Part shown: in pieces, positions 1 through 6,814 of the stretch
Position numbering within the stretch: the first letter of the stretch is position 1
Layout of the letters: every line of letters begins with the position of its first letter
From: an uncultured Bacteroidales bacterium
Lineage (GTDB): Bacteria > Bacteroidota > Bacteroidia > Bacteroidales > Muribaculaceae
Assembly: GCA_902781045.1 (NCBI GenBank)
Contig: CACZHT010000040.1
Coordinates: forward strand, 1 to 64,000
Reading direction: 5' to 3'
Length of the DNA stretch: 64,000 nucleotides
Notes under the pieces: model-generated
What the model saw: only the letters and a program-made list of their open reading frames with translations
The model's database searches: none
Told to the model about the DNA's origin: nothing
Made by a program: the position numbers and the translations under genes

Positions 1-1428
1 AGCGGCTCGCTCGACACGGTCAACGTGGCTGTGGCGCACTATGCCGACGGGCACGACCCGGAGAAGCAGACCCGCTCGCTGCTCTACAAGGGCTGCGTGT
101 TCAATGACATGAACCTTGCCGACAGTGCCCTGTTAGCCTTCAATGAAGCAGTGCAATCGGCCTTAGATGACCCCAGCCACCAGCACCTGGCCGAATCGCA
201 ATTTCGTGTAGCAAGCCTATATCAGAATTCGTTCACCGAGGACGACGAGGCAGTGAAGTACTACCTCGAGTCTTACAAGTCATATCGTTCCACATCCGAC
301 TCGCTGCACATGCTCTATTGTCTGAGCGAACTGGCAGCACTCTTCCGCAATGTGAACCCTGACACTGTTGTGGCCGTTGCCGAGTGCGCCAAGTCGATGG
401 CACTGGCTGTGGGCAACCATGCGTACTATGATGTCAATCAGACAACACTGGCGGGCCATTACCTGTACACCGACAGCCTGGAGAAGGCCAAGTCAATAGC
501 CATCGGCACGCTGCGCTCGCCACACATTCCTCCTGTTTCCAGAAGCCAATGCCTGAATATCGCATGTCAGGCACTGGCCCAAATGGGCAAGGCTGACTCG
601 GCGCAACTGTATCTTGACCAGCTTCCGCCACCAGTAACTCTGGCCGACACGCTCAACCAAAGACGTTCAATGGCTTTGCTGGCCAAAGCCAGAGGCGAGC
701 TGGCAGAGTATGTCCGCCTCAGCAAGAGCAACGATGACCGTGCGGGCGAGGTTCTCGTGCAGTCACTGCGCAAGCGGCTGGCTTCGACGCAGTCAAGGTA
801 TGAGCTTGAAGAATTGCGCGTACAAAGTGGCAACGCAAAGCTTAAATACATGACCTGGCTGGCCTTGCTGTTGCTGCTGTTACTGCTGGCAACCGTGCTT
901 TTCGTCGTGGTCTACCGCCGCTCGTTGCGTCGCCGCCTTGAGCTAATGAAGGCCCGAGATGAGATTGCGGCAGCTCTCACCGACTTGCATAGCATGAATG
1001 CGCTGAATGAGCTGAAAGCAGCCACATTGACACGGGCATTGGTGGGCATCTCTTATCTGGGCAAGCATGGCACCACCAGCTTCAAGCAGCCCAATGAACT
1101 GTCAAGCGTCAGTCTGCCAGATGACTTCTGGAGCGACGCAGAGGCCATTGCCAAGCAGGAGTTTGCGGTTCAGCTGCAAGCAGCGGCAGAACGCGGCGAG
1201 CCGTTAAAAGCCAACGAGATGAAGATTCTTGCCATGAGTTGCTGCCGCATGCCGGATGCGGTGATTGCCATCCTTATGAACTACTCAAACCGCCAGAGTG
1301 TGCAGAATATCAAGTCGCGAATCGCCAAGATAATTGAGCCTAATGGACGGAGCCTTGACAAGATTGTCGCCGACAAGCTTACCCAAGAATACTGCCAAGG
1401 CCGTAACCTCCAGGAGCCATGTGACTGA
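1..1428 (+). CDS. TPR-type membrane regulator with degenerate C-terminal HTH-like region (5' partial)
   Basis: The reading frame is open from base 1, so the gene begins outside the window; the GTG at 25 is not a convincing start. The visible part has an Ala/Leu-rich helical region of TPR-like pairs (about residues 15-230 counted from that GTG), a charged coiled segment, one membrane helix (about 276-296, LALLLLLLLLATVLFVVVY) and a cytoplasmic tail of about 165 residues. The tail (LPDDFWSDAEAIAKQEF ... QSVQNIKSRIAKII) has the layout of the HTH-like end of Bacteroidetes TPR-membrane-HTH regulators, but the usual LuxR-like core is poorly conserved. Likely an inner-membrane sensor linking a periplasmic TPR domain to transcription. 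A repeat array follows the stop. Family placement is moderate and the target is unknown. Confidence 0.7.
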   Translation, partial: SGSLDTVNVAVAHYADGHDPEKQTRSLLYKGCVFNDMNLADSALLAFNEAVQSALDDPSHQHLAESQFRVASLYQNSFTEDDEAVKYYLESYKSYRSTSDSLHMLYCLSELAALFRNVNPDTVVAVAECAKSMALAVGNHAYYDVNQTTLAGHYLYTDSLEKAKSIAIGTLRSPHIPPVSRSQCLNIACQALAQMGKADSAQLYLDQLPPPVTLADTLNQRRSMALLAKARGELAEYVRLSKSNDDRAGEVLVQSLRKRLASTQSRYELEELRVQSGNAKLKYMTWLALLLLLLLLATVLFVVVYRRSLRRRLELMKARDEIAAALTDLHSMNALNELKAATLTRALVGISYLGKHGTTSFKQPNELSSVSLPDDFWSDAEAIAKQEFAVQLQAAAERGEPLKANEMKILAMSCCRMPDAVIAILMNYSNRQSVQNIKSRIAKIIEPNGRSLDKIVADKLTQEYCQGRNLQEPCD

Positions 1429-1454
1429 AAAATGTGTCACTCCCAACCATAATG

Positions 1455-1935
1455 CCCCGTTTGACCGCGAAGGGATTTAAACCGCGAAGTTTTTATGTTC
1501 TTATGTCCTTATGTCTTTTTTAACCGCGAAGCAACGCGAAGCTGATGGGATTCATGACCGCGAATGACCGCGAAATATATGTTCTTATGTTCTTATGTCT
1601 TTTTTAACCACGAAGCAACGCGAAGCTGGGGGGATTCTTGACCGCGAAGCAACGCGAAATTTATGTTCTTTTGTCCTTATGTCTTTTTTTAAACCGCGAA
1701 TTACGCGAATGTGGCAGAAAAAATCGATAATTCGAAAATTCGTGATAACCATCGTGACAACCGCGAATTACGCGAATGTGGCAGATATTCGATAATTCGA
1801 AAATTCGTGATAACCATCGTGACAACCGCGAATGACCGCGAATGTGTTATGTTCTTTTGTTCTTATGTTCTTATGTCTTGACAACTGCGAATTTTTATGT
1901 CCTTATGTCTTGACACTCGCGAAGGGCGCGAAAAA
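1455..1935. repeat. Array of ACCGCGAA / TTATGTCCTTATGT direct repeats
   Basis: A non-coding stretch of short interleaved repeats: many copies of ACCGCGAA, GCAACGCGAAG and ATTACGCGAATG, alternating with runs such as TTATGTTCTTATGTC. Within it is a long direct repeat with starts at 1692 and 1759 (period 67 bp) and a shorter third copy at about 1824; it carries the shared text TCGATAATTCGAAAATTCG. The short frame at 1595-1795 is a translation of these repeats and not a gene. The core AACCGCGAATTACGCG also occurs, inverted, inside the two MITE copies at 36.2 and 49.1 kb. Confidence 0.85.
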
Positions 1936-1965
1936 ATTATGAATTATGAATTATAAATTATGAAT

Positions 1966-2964
1966 TCAAAAGATTCCTTTGAGCAGAGTCATGATGTTAT
2001 TGGTCTTGCTCTTGCCCAGCAGCAAGTTCTCAATCTCGATGACCTCGTTGTGGGCTTGCAGGCGGCGCGCCAATGGCAGGAGCGACGTGAGCAACTGCTC
2101 GGCGGCTGCCCGGCGGTTGATGAGCCGCATCAGTCCACGTGCCAGACCGATGGACAACACCAGGTCTTTGTGGCCCAGAGGGTCGCCCAGCTTCTTCTGG
2201 TAGCGAAGTGCCTTGGTGAAATACTTGACGGCGCTGCGCCCGTTGCCCATCTGCAGCATGATGTCGCCCTCGTTCTTGAGCGAGTCGACCAGGGCGGTGA
2301 GTGCCTCACGCGTCTGTCCGGTGTCGCCTCCCTGCCCCAGCATGGCGGTGTAGAGCTCGGTGGTGCTCTGGTAGTGCGCCAGCACGTTCATCTGCTTGGT
2401 GCGCGACTGGATGATGTCGGTCGACGCGTCGACGGCATAGAGCAACATGGCCGAGAAGCGGGCGTCGTTGCGGCTGGCCAGCCGCTCATAGAGCTTCTGA
2501 GCGCGAGTCAACTCCTTCTGCGCACGGCTGCCGTCGCCGGTGGTGTGGTGTATGATAGCCAGGTTATAGAGTATGCCCGCCAGCTGCGCCTGGAAGTCCT
2601 CGCCCTTCTTGCCCACCACCTCATTGAGCTGCATCAGTGCGCTCTCGGCACTGCTCAGCGCCAGTGTGGGCTGTCCGTCGGCAATCATCAGTGTCATGCG
2701 TGCCAGCCACAGCCACGAGGCATAGAGCAACGGCAAACGGTCGTTGTCGTCGGCGTAGACAAGGTACTCGATGGCCTGCATGGCGGCTGTGGTGCGCTGG
2801 TCCTTGACCAGAAACAGCACATAGCTCATGGTCATGTCCAGCACCAGAGGCGCGTCCAGGCCTTCGGTCGCCGGCATCTGGCCGGTAGACTCAATCTGTG
2901 CCACGGCTATCGTGACATCGTTGTGCAGTGTCGGGAAGGCCGACTCGAGGAGTAGGGGCTTCAT
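1966..2964 (-). CDS. TPR-like helical protein
   Basis: About 332 residues, all helical and Leu/Ala rich, with several TPR-like pairs in the centre (for example AGILYNLAIIHHTTGDGSRA and GNGRSAVKYFTKALRYQK). No signal peptide, membrane helix or catalytic motif is apparent, so it is probably a cytoplasmic scaffold or regulatory partner. The start is placed at ATG 2964 because it forms an ATGA overlap with the stop of the upstream PfkB-like kinase; a TTG two codons earlier is a weaker choice. The overlap implies translational coupling to the kinase. Function not recognised. Confidence 0.75.
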   Translation of the reverse strand: MKPLLLESAFPTLHNDVTIAVAQIESTGQMPATEGLDAPLVLDMTMSYVLFLVKDQRTTAAMQAIEYLVYADDNDRLPLLYASWLWLARMTLMIADGQPTLALSSAESALMQLNEVVGKKGEDFQAQLAGILYNLAIIHHTTGDGSRAQKELTRAQKLYERLASRNDARFSAMLLYAVDASTDIIQSRTKQMNVLAHYQSTTELYTAMLGQGGDTGQTREALTALVDSLKNEGDIMLQMGNGRSAVKYFTKALRYQKKLGDPLGHKDLVLSIGLARGLMRLINRRAAAEQLLTSLLPLARRLQAHNEVIEIENLLLGKSKTNNIMTLLKGIF

Positions 2965-3845
2965 AGGCAATTCTCATCGCTGGCGGCAGCTTGCTCGGCA
3001 CGATTGCGGGCATCGACTAGGATGCCACGCCAGGTGTCGGCATCGAGGTTAAGCAGCTGCTCGCGGGTGATGTTCTTCTCAAACAATTGCGCAATGATGC
3101 CCGCCGTCAGGCCGGCCTGCCAGCCCAGCAGATTGTCGGTCGCAGGCTTGTCGGCAGGCAGCTCAAGTCCCAGCGAGTACATGAGCAAGCCCAGCGAGCG
3201 CGTCAGGTGCACATAGTTGCGGCAGTAGAACTCGATGTGCCCATGATAGGCCTCGTCGCCCGTCTCGCCAGGGAAGATGTCGTGGATGTCCTGCTCGTGG
3301 GCGATGACGATGTCGCTGATCTCCAGGTTCTCGAGCAGGTGGGGCATGACCTTGGTCAGCCGGTAGCCGATGCCGTGCTGGAAGCCGGGCAGATAGATGA
3401 GGATGGCGCGGCGCTCAACGGCATACTTCAGCAGCTCGTAGAGACGCTGGCGCTGAGGCAAATCGATGGCATAGAGCGAACCGAAGAGCACGATGTCGTC
3501 CTCGTCGATGCGGGGCCAGACTATGTCGAAACGCGTCTTGGGGTAGACACCATAGTTGACAATCTGCTTGCCCGAGCCATTGGGGAAGATGGCCGAGAAG
3601 GGGGTGGCACCGTCGGGATAGCGGTCGATGAGACGCGTGTCCACTCCGTGTCCAGACAGGTAGTTGACAACGATGTCGCCCACCGAGTCGGTGGTGCATT
3701 CGCTCAACATCACGCACGGCAGCCCCAGGCTGCCCAACGAGGCGGCGGCACAGGCGATGCGCCCGCCCACAAACGACTTGACGGGTTGCCCGTCGACAAA
3801 CAAGGTGTCGAGCACCGATTCGCCAATGGCTATAATCTTACGCAT
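2961..3845 (-). CDS. PfkB-family carbohydrate kinase-like protein, atypical active site
   Basis: A 294-residue ribokinase-fold protein: N-terminal IIAIGESVLDTLFVDG, the substrate-side GGRIACAAASLGSLG block (compare GGAPANVA), and a C-terminal Rossmann part. Family members transfer phosphate from ATP to a sugar hydroxyl. The second PfkB signature normally reads DTTGAGD with a catalytic Asp; here the corresponding stretch appears to be ATDNLLGWQAGLTAG, with no GAGD. It may therefore be catalytically weak, use another residue, or act as a regulator. The substrate cannot be named. It overlaps the downstream TPR gene by four bases. A spacer of AT-rich simple repeats lies upstream. Confidence 0.75.
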   Translation of the reverse strand: MRKIIAIGESVLDTLFVDGQPVKSFVGGRIACAAASLGSLGLPCVMLSECTTDSVGDIVVNYLSGHGVDTRLIDRYPDGATPFSAIFPNGSGKQIVNYGVYPKTRFDIVWPRIDEDDIVLFGSLYAIDLPQRQRLYELLKYAVERRAILIYLPGFQHGIGYRLTKVMPHLLENLEISDIVIAHEQDIHDIFPGETGDEAYHGHIEFYCRNYVHLTRSLGLLMYSLGLELPADKPATDNLLGWQAGLTAGIIAQLFEKNITREQLLNLDADTWRGILVDARNRAEQAAASDENCL

Positions 3846-3849
3846 TTTT

Positions 3850-4025
3850 TTATAGTTAACAGTTTATAGTTTATAGTTATGGGTCTATGCAACAGACGTT
3901 TAGATTGTGCATTATAGTTTATAGCCAAAAGTTTAAAGTTAAACGCTGTGGGCTATTTAGTTTTTGGTTGTGGCAGCAACCTGAAAGCCCGGACTATACA
4001 CTTTAAACTATAAACTTTAAACTAA
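3850..4025. repeat. AT-rich spacer with AGTTTATAGTTTATAGTT / TTTAAACTATAAACT repeats
   Basis: The gap between the SIS-domain gene and the kinase consists largely of short AT-rich repeats (AGTTTATAGTTTATAGTT near 3857 and CTTTAAACTATAAACTTT near 4002). No open frame, promoter match or convincing hairpin with a T run was found. Similar low-complexity tracts fill other gaps in this window. Confidence 0.6.
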
Positions 4026-4027
4026 AT

Positions 4028-4627
4028 TTAGCTGTTGCGGGCCTTTTGACCCAGATAGCCACCATGGTGGCGCTTGGCGTAGTCCTCGCGGCTGAAGCCG
4101 GTGGCAAGCATCGTGCTCACCACCAGCACATCGCCCATGACGGTCATCATCGTGGTCGACGTGGTGGGGGTCAGCCCCAGCGGACACACCTCGGGGGCAC
4201 CGCCAGTCCACAGGCACACGTCGGCCAGGCCGGCCAGCTCGCTTTGCTCGTTGCCGGTGATGACGATGCACGGCAGTTGAGGATACAGGTTGTGGGCCAG
4301 CTGCACCAGCGCAACAATCTCGCTGGTGCGGCCAGAGTTGCTCAACAAGAGCAGCACGTCGTGGGGCTGGAGAACGCCCAGGTCGCCATGCTGAGCCTCG
4401 CTGGGGTGCAGAAAGGTGGCGGGTATGCCCGTCGATGAGAATGTGGTGGCTATGTTGTCGGCTATCTGGCCGCACTTGCCCATGCCCGAGGTCACGAGCT
4501 TGCCGCCCTGACGGTGCACATGCTCCACAATCAGGTTCACTGCATGCTCATACCCGTCGGTGACGGGGATATTGGCTATCGCCTGGCTCTCGGCGGCCAG
4601 TATCTGACGCATCTTTTCTTTAATCAT
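4028..4627 (-). CDS. SIS-domain sugar-phosphate isomerase, arabinose-5-phosphate isomerase type without CBS domains
   Basis: A 199-residue single SIS domain. Motifs match the KdsD/KpsF family in order: VTSGMGKCGQIADNIATTF, STGIPATFLHPSEAQHGDLG, LLLLSNSGRTSEIV and LGLTPTTSTTMMTVMGD, ending with YAKRHHGGYLG where family members have FHPGG.LG. The enzyme converts ribulose-5-phosphate to arabinose-5-phosphate, the first step of Kdo synthesis for lipopolysaccharide. Family members of about 320 residues carry two C-terminal CBS domains; this protein stops right after the SIS domain, as in known short forms. It precedes the kinase gene on the same strand. Another sugar-phosphate isomerase role cannot be excluded. 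Confidence 0.85.
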   Translation of the reverse strand: MIKEKMRQILAAESQAIANIPVTDGYEHAVNLIVEHVHRQGGKLVTSGMGKCGQIADNIATTFSSTGIPATFLHPSEAQHGDLGVLQPHDVLLLLSNSGRTSEIVALVQLAHNLYPQLPCIVITGNEQSELAGLADVCLWTGGAPEVCPLGLTPTTSTTMMTVMGDVLVVSTMLATGFSREDYAKRHHGGYLGQKARNS

Positions 4628-4651
4628 CTTGCTTCAAATAAATTCTGTCAA

Positions 4652-5095
4652 CTATAAACTGTCAACTCCCTCGTAGGCGGCAATGTCGTGGCGCCACTCG
4701 TCGCTGATGCTGGCCGGCGTGCCCGTCTCGATGTCAAAGTAGCACAGCACGCTCTGGCACTGGCACTTGACCTCGCCGCTATCGACGTTGACCAGCTGCT
4801 GAAGCATGTGCACGCTCTTGTCGCCCAGACGGGTGCACTGTGTCAGCACCTCGACATGCTCGTAGAAGCGGGTCTGAGCCAGGAAGTCGATGCCCATGTG
4901 CACAATCATCAACGAGGGCTTGGTCCACTCGATGTAGCCGTGCTTGACCTTGACAAAGTAGTCGTTCTTGCCCAAGTCGAACATCTCGAAGTAGCTGGTG
5001 TTGTTCAGGTGCCCCAGCATGTCTATGTCGTTGAATCGCATCTGGATGGCCGTGTGGCAACGGAACGGACGCTCAACGGTTGCAATCTCTTTCAC
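4652..5095 (-). CDS. Acyl-CoA thioesterase, YbgC/FadM-type hotdog fold
   Basis: A 147-residue hotdog protein. The catalytic-type signature RFNDIDMLGHLNNTSYFEMF contains the Asp and the GH.NN core typical of 4-hydroxybenzoyl-CoA thioesterase-like enzymes, and the helix and strands following are standard for the YbgC/FadM group. It would hydrolyse acyl-CoA or acyl-ACP thioesters in the cytoplasm. The start is a GTG at 5095: an in-frame stop lies three codons upstream, and the next internal Met would cut into the active-site motif. It sits between DUF721/recF and the SIS isomerase gene, all on the minus strand. Confidence 0.85.
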   Translation of the reverse strand: MKEIATVERPFRCHTAIQMRFNDIDMLGHLNNTSYFEMFDLGKNDYFVKVKHGYIEWTKPSLMIVHMGIDFLAQTRFYEHVEVLTQCTRLGDKSVHMLQQLVNVDSGEVKCQCQSVLCYFDIETGTPASISDEWRHDIAAYEGVDSL

Positions 5096-5134
5096 AATCA
5101 GTTATAAACTTATGAACTTATATACTTTAAAACA

Positions 5135-5425
5135 CTATCGAAACACAATCTCACGAATCACCTCGCGGCCCAGCGCGGCGTTGATGCGCTGGATGATGCT
5201 CGAGCGCATGAGCATCAGCTCGTTGCGCAGCGGGGCCGAAGTGATGTGCACAGTCAGCACTCCACGGGCCACAGTGCGGCTGGCCGTGTAGCGGTTGATG
5301 CCCTGGCCCACCACCTGCGGCCACAACGCGCTGGCCCGCAGCTCGTCGAGCTGAGTGTCGAGCTGCTCGTGGTGCAGAAAGTTGTCCACTATCTGACCGA
5401 TGGTCTGTGCCTCGGTGCGCTTCAT
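5135..5425 (-). CDS. DUF721 (DciA-like) protein
   Basis: A 96-residue protein matching the DUF721 family: an N-terminal helix (IGQIVDNFLHHEQLDTQLDE), the W..VVG core (LWPQVVGQGINRYT) and a beta-rich end with LTVHITSAPLRNELMLM. The family includes DciA, the replicative-helicase partner of many bacteria, and is often encoded beside recF or gyrB. Here the start codon overlaps the recF stop as ATGA, so the two are likely translationally coupled. The role in replication initiation is inferred from family and neighbour. Confidence 0.85.
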   Translation of the reverse strand: MKRTEAQTIGQIVDNFLHHEQLDTQLDELRASALWPQVVGQGINRYTASRTVARGVLTVHITSAPLRNELMLMRSSIIQRINAALGREVIREIVFR

Positions 5426-6531
5426 GAGGCACCTCCCTTCTCCACCGGCTCGCAGTGGCCGTCGGTGACGACAAACATGCGGTGGTCACCGGTCATGCGC
5501 CGCATGATGTGGTCCAGGTGCGTGCGGTTGGTGTCGGTGATGAAAATCTGGCCGAAGCGTTCGCTAGACACTACCTCGACAATGCGTTCCACGCGGCTGG
5601 CGTCGAGCTTGTCGAAGATGTCGTCCAGCAGCAGCACTGGGGTCACCGGGGTGACCTCGCGCAGAAAGTCGAACTGGGCCAGACGCAGTGCCAGGGTGTA
5701 GGTCTTGCACTGGCCCTGAGAGCCGGTGCGGCGCATGGGCCAGTCGCCCAGCAGAAGCTCGATGTCGTCGCGGTGCACCCCGCGCGTGGTGTAGCCGATG
5801 GCCATGTCGCGCTCGCGGGTGGACGACAGCAGCTCGCGCATGCTTGTGCCGCTGAGCTGGCTGGTGTAGGTCAGGCTCACACGCTCCTTGTCGCCAGCGA
5901 TGGCGTTGTAGTAGTGCATCATGCGGGGGGTGAAGCGCAACACAAAGTCGGCGCGCCGCTGGTGGATGATGGCGGCTGTATGCTCCATGACGGCCTCGAC
6001 GGTCTCGTAGAGCAGCGGGTCGCGCATGTCCTGACGAATCATCGAGTTGCGCTGCTCAACGGCCTTGCCATAGCGAATCAGGGCATCAAGATACTCCTTG
6101 TCGCCCTGCGAGATAATCTGGTCCATCAGGCGGCGGCGTTCCTCACCGGCACCGCGTATCAGGTCCCAGTCCATGGGCGATATCATCACCACAGGCAGCA
6201 ACCCGATGTGCTGGCTCAGACGCTGATACTCCTTGCCACCGCGGCGCACCACCTTGCGGTGACCTCGTTGCAGCGACACGGTCACCTGCTCCTGGACATC
6301 GCGGCGGTCGTAACTGGCCTGAAGCAGCATGAAGGGCGCCTCGTGGCGGATGACCGACTGGTCGGTCTGTGCAGTGTAGCTGCGGCAGAAGCTCAGGTAG
6401 TAGATGGCGTCCAGGATGTTGGTCTTGCCCATCCCGTTGTTGCCTATCAGGCAATTCACCCCGGAGGCAAACTCCAGGTTGGCCTCCGCGATGTTCTTGT
6501 AGTTCATTATGTTCAACTGCCGCAGCTTCAT
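5422..6531 (-). CDS. recF: DNA replication and repair protein RecF
   Basis: A 369-residue SMC-like ATPase that helps load RecA on gapped DNA. Visible are the start MKLRQLNIMNYKNI, the Walker A GNNGMGKT (residues 30-37) followed by NILDAIYYLSFCRSYT, the RecF-typical VVMISPMDWDLIRGAGEERRR, the ABC-type signature region (GSQGQCKTYTLALRLAQF) and the Walker B LLLDDIFDKLD. The start is ATG 6531 and not the TTG six codons upstream, because only ATG gives the conserved N-terminus and a promoter TAACTTTG lies just before it. It is first in an operon with DUF721. Confidence 0.95.
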   Translation of the reverse strand: MKLRQLNIMNYKNIAEANLEFASGVNCLIGNNGMGKTNILDAIYYLSFCRSYTAQTDQSVIRHEAPFMLLQASYDRRDVQEQVTVSLQRGHRKVVRRGGKEYQRLSQHIGLLPVVMISPMDWDLIRGAGEERRRLMDQIISQGDKEYLDALIRYGKAVEQRNSMIRQDMRDPLLYETVEAVMEHTAAIIHQRRADFVLRFTPRMMHYYNAIAGDKERVSLTYTSQLSGTSMRELLSSTRERDMAIGYTTRGVHRDDIELLLGDWPMRRTGSQGQCKTYTLALRLAQFDFLREVTPVTPVLLLDDIFDKLDASRVERIVEVVSSERFGQIFITDTNRTHLDHIMRRMTGDHRMFVVTDGHCEPVEKGGAS

Positions 6532-6546
6532 CGTCGTTTCAACCCA

Positions 6547-6554
6547 CAAAGTTA
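6547..6554 (-). promoter_or_regulatory. Promoter -7 element of recF (TAACTTTG)
   Basis: TAACTTTG on the minus strand fits the Bacteroidetes TAnnTTTG consensus and lies 16 bases before the recF ATG. Confidence 0.6.
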
Positions 6555-6649
6555 CTCATTTGTTGGCACACGGCAGGGCTTTTGGACAAAAAAACGGCAT
6601 GTGATATGTTTTTTTAAGGAAAATTGTCGCGCGTTCCAAAATTTTTCAT

Positions 6650-6657
6650 TACCTTTG
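6650..6657 (+). promoter_or_regulatory. Promoter -7 element of tRNA-Tyr (TACCTTTG)
   Basis: TACCTTTG ends 11 bases before the first base of tRNA-Tyr, the spacing expected for a start close to the mature 5' end. Confidence 0.7.
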
Positions 6658-6668
6658 CAGTCTCGATT

Positions 6669-6751
6669 GGGAAGATCGCATAGCGGCAATTGCGGCGGAC
6701 TGTAAATCCGCTCCTTCGGGTTCGGTGGTTCGAGTCCACCTCTTCCCACCA
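6669..6751 (+). tRNA. tRNA-Tyr (anticodon GTA)
   Basis: Full cloverleaf. The acceptor stem GGGAAGA (6669-6675) pairs with TCTTCCC (6741-6747), followed by A and the encoded CCA. The anticodon stem GCGGA/TCCGC encloses loop CTGTAAA with anticodon GTA. The T arm is GGTGG-TTCGAGT-CCACC. A longer variable arm (CTCCTTCGGGTTC region) agrees with a class II tRNA-Tyr. It has its own promoter and is followed by a hairpin. Confidence 0.95.
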
Positions 6752-6755
6752 CACC

Positions 6756-6790
6756 AATCCCCCTGGCAGCTCATCGCAGCCAGGGGGATT
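6756..6790 (+). terminator. Hairpin between convergent tRNA-Tyr and DUF2207 gene
   Basis: A perfect 12-bp stem, AATCCCCCTGGC with GCCAGGGGGATT and an 11-base loop. There is no strong T run on either side, so its efficiency is uncertain, but the place between convergent transcripts fits a terminator. Confidence 0.55.
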
Positions 6791-6814
6791 ACATGTCTTG
6801 GCACGCGGACTACA

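Noticed and set aside
1595..1795. 66-codon frame in the repeat array
   Set aside because: Composed only of the ACCGCGAA and TTATGTC repeats, with no other support.
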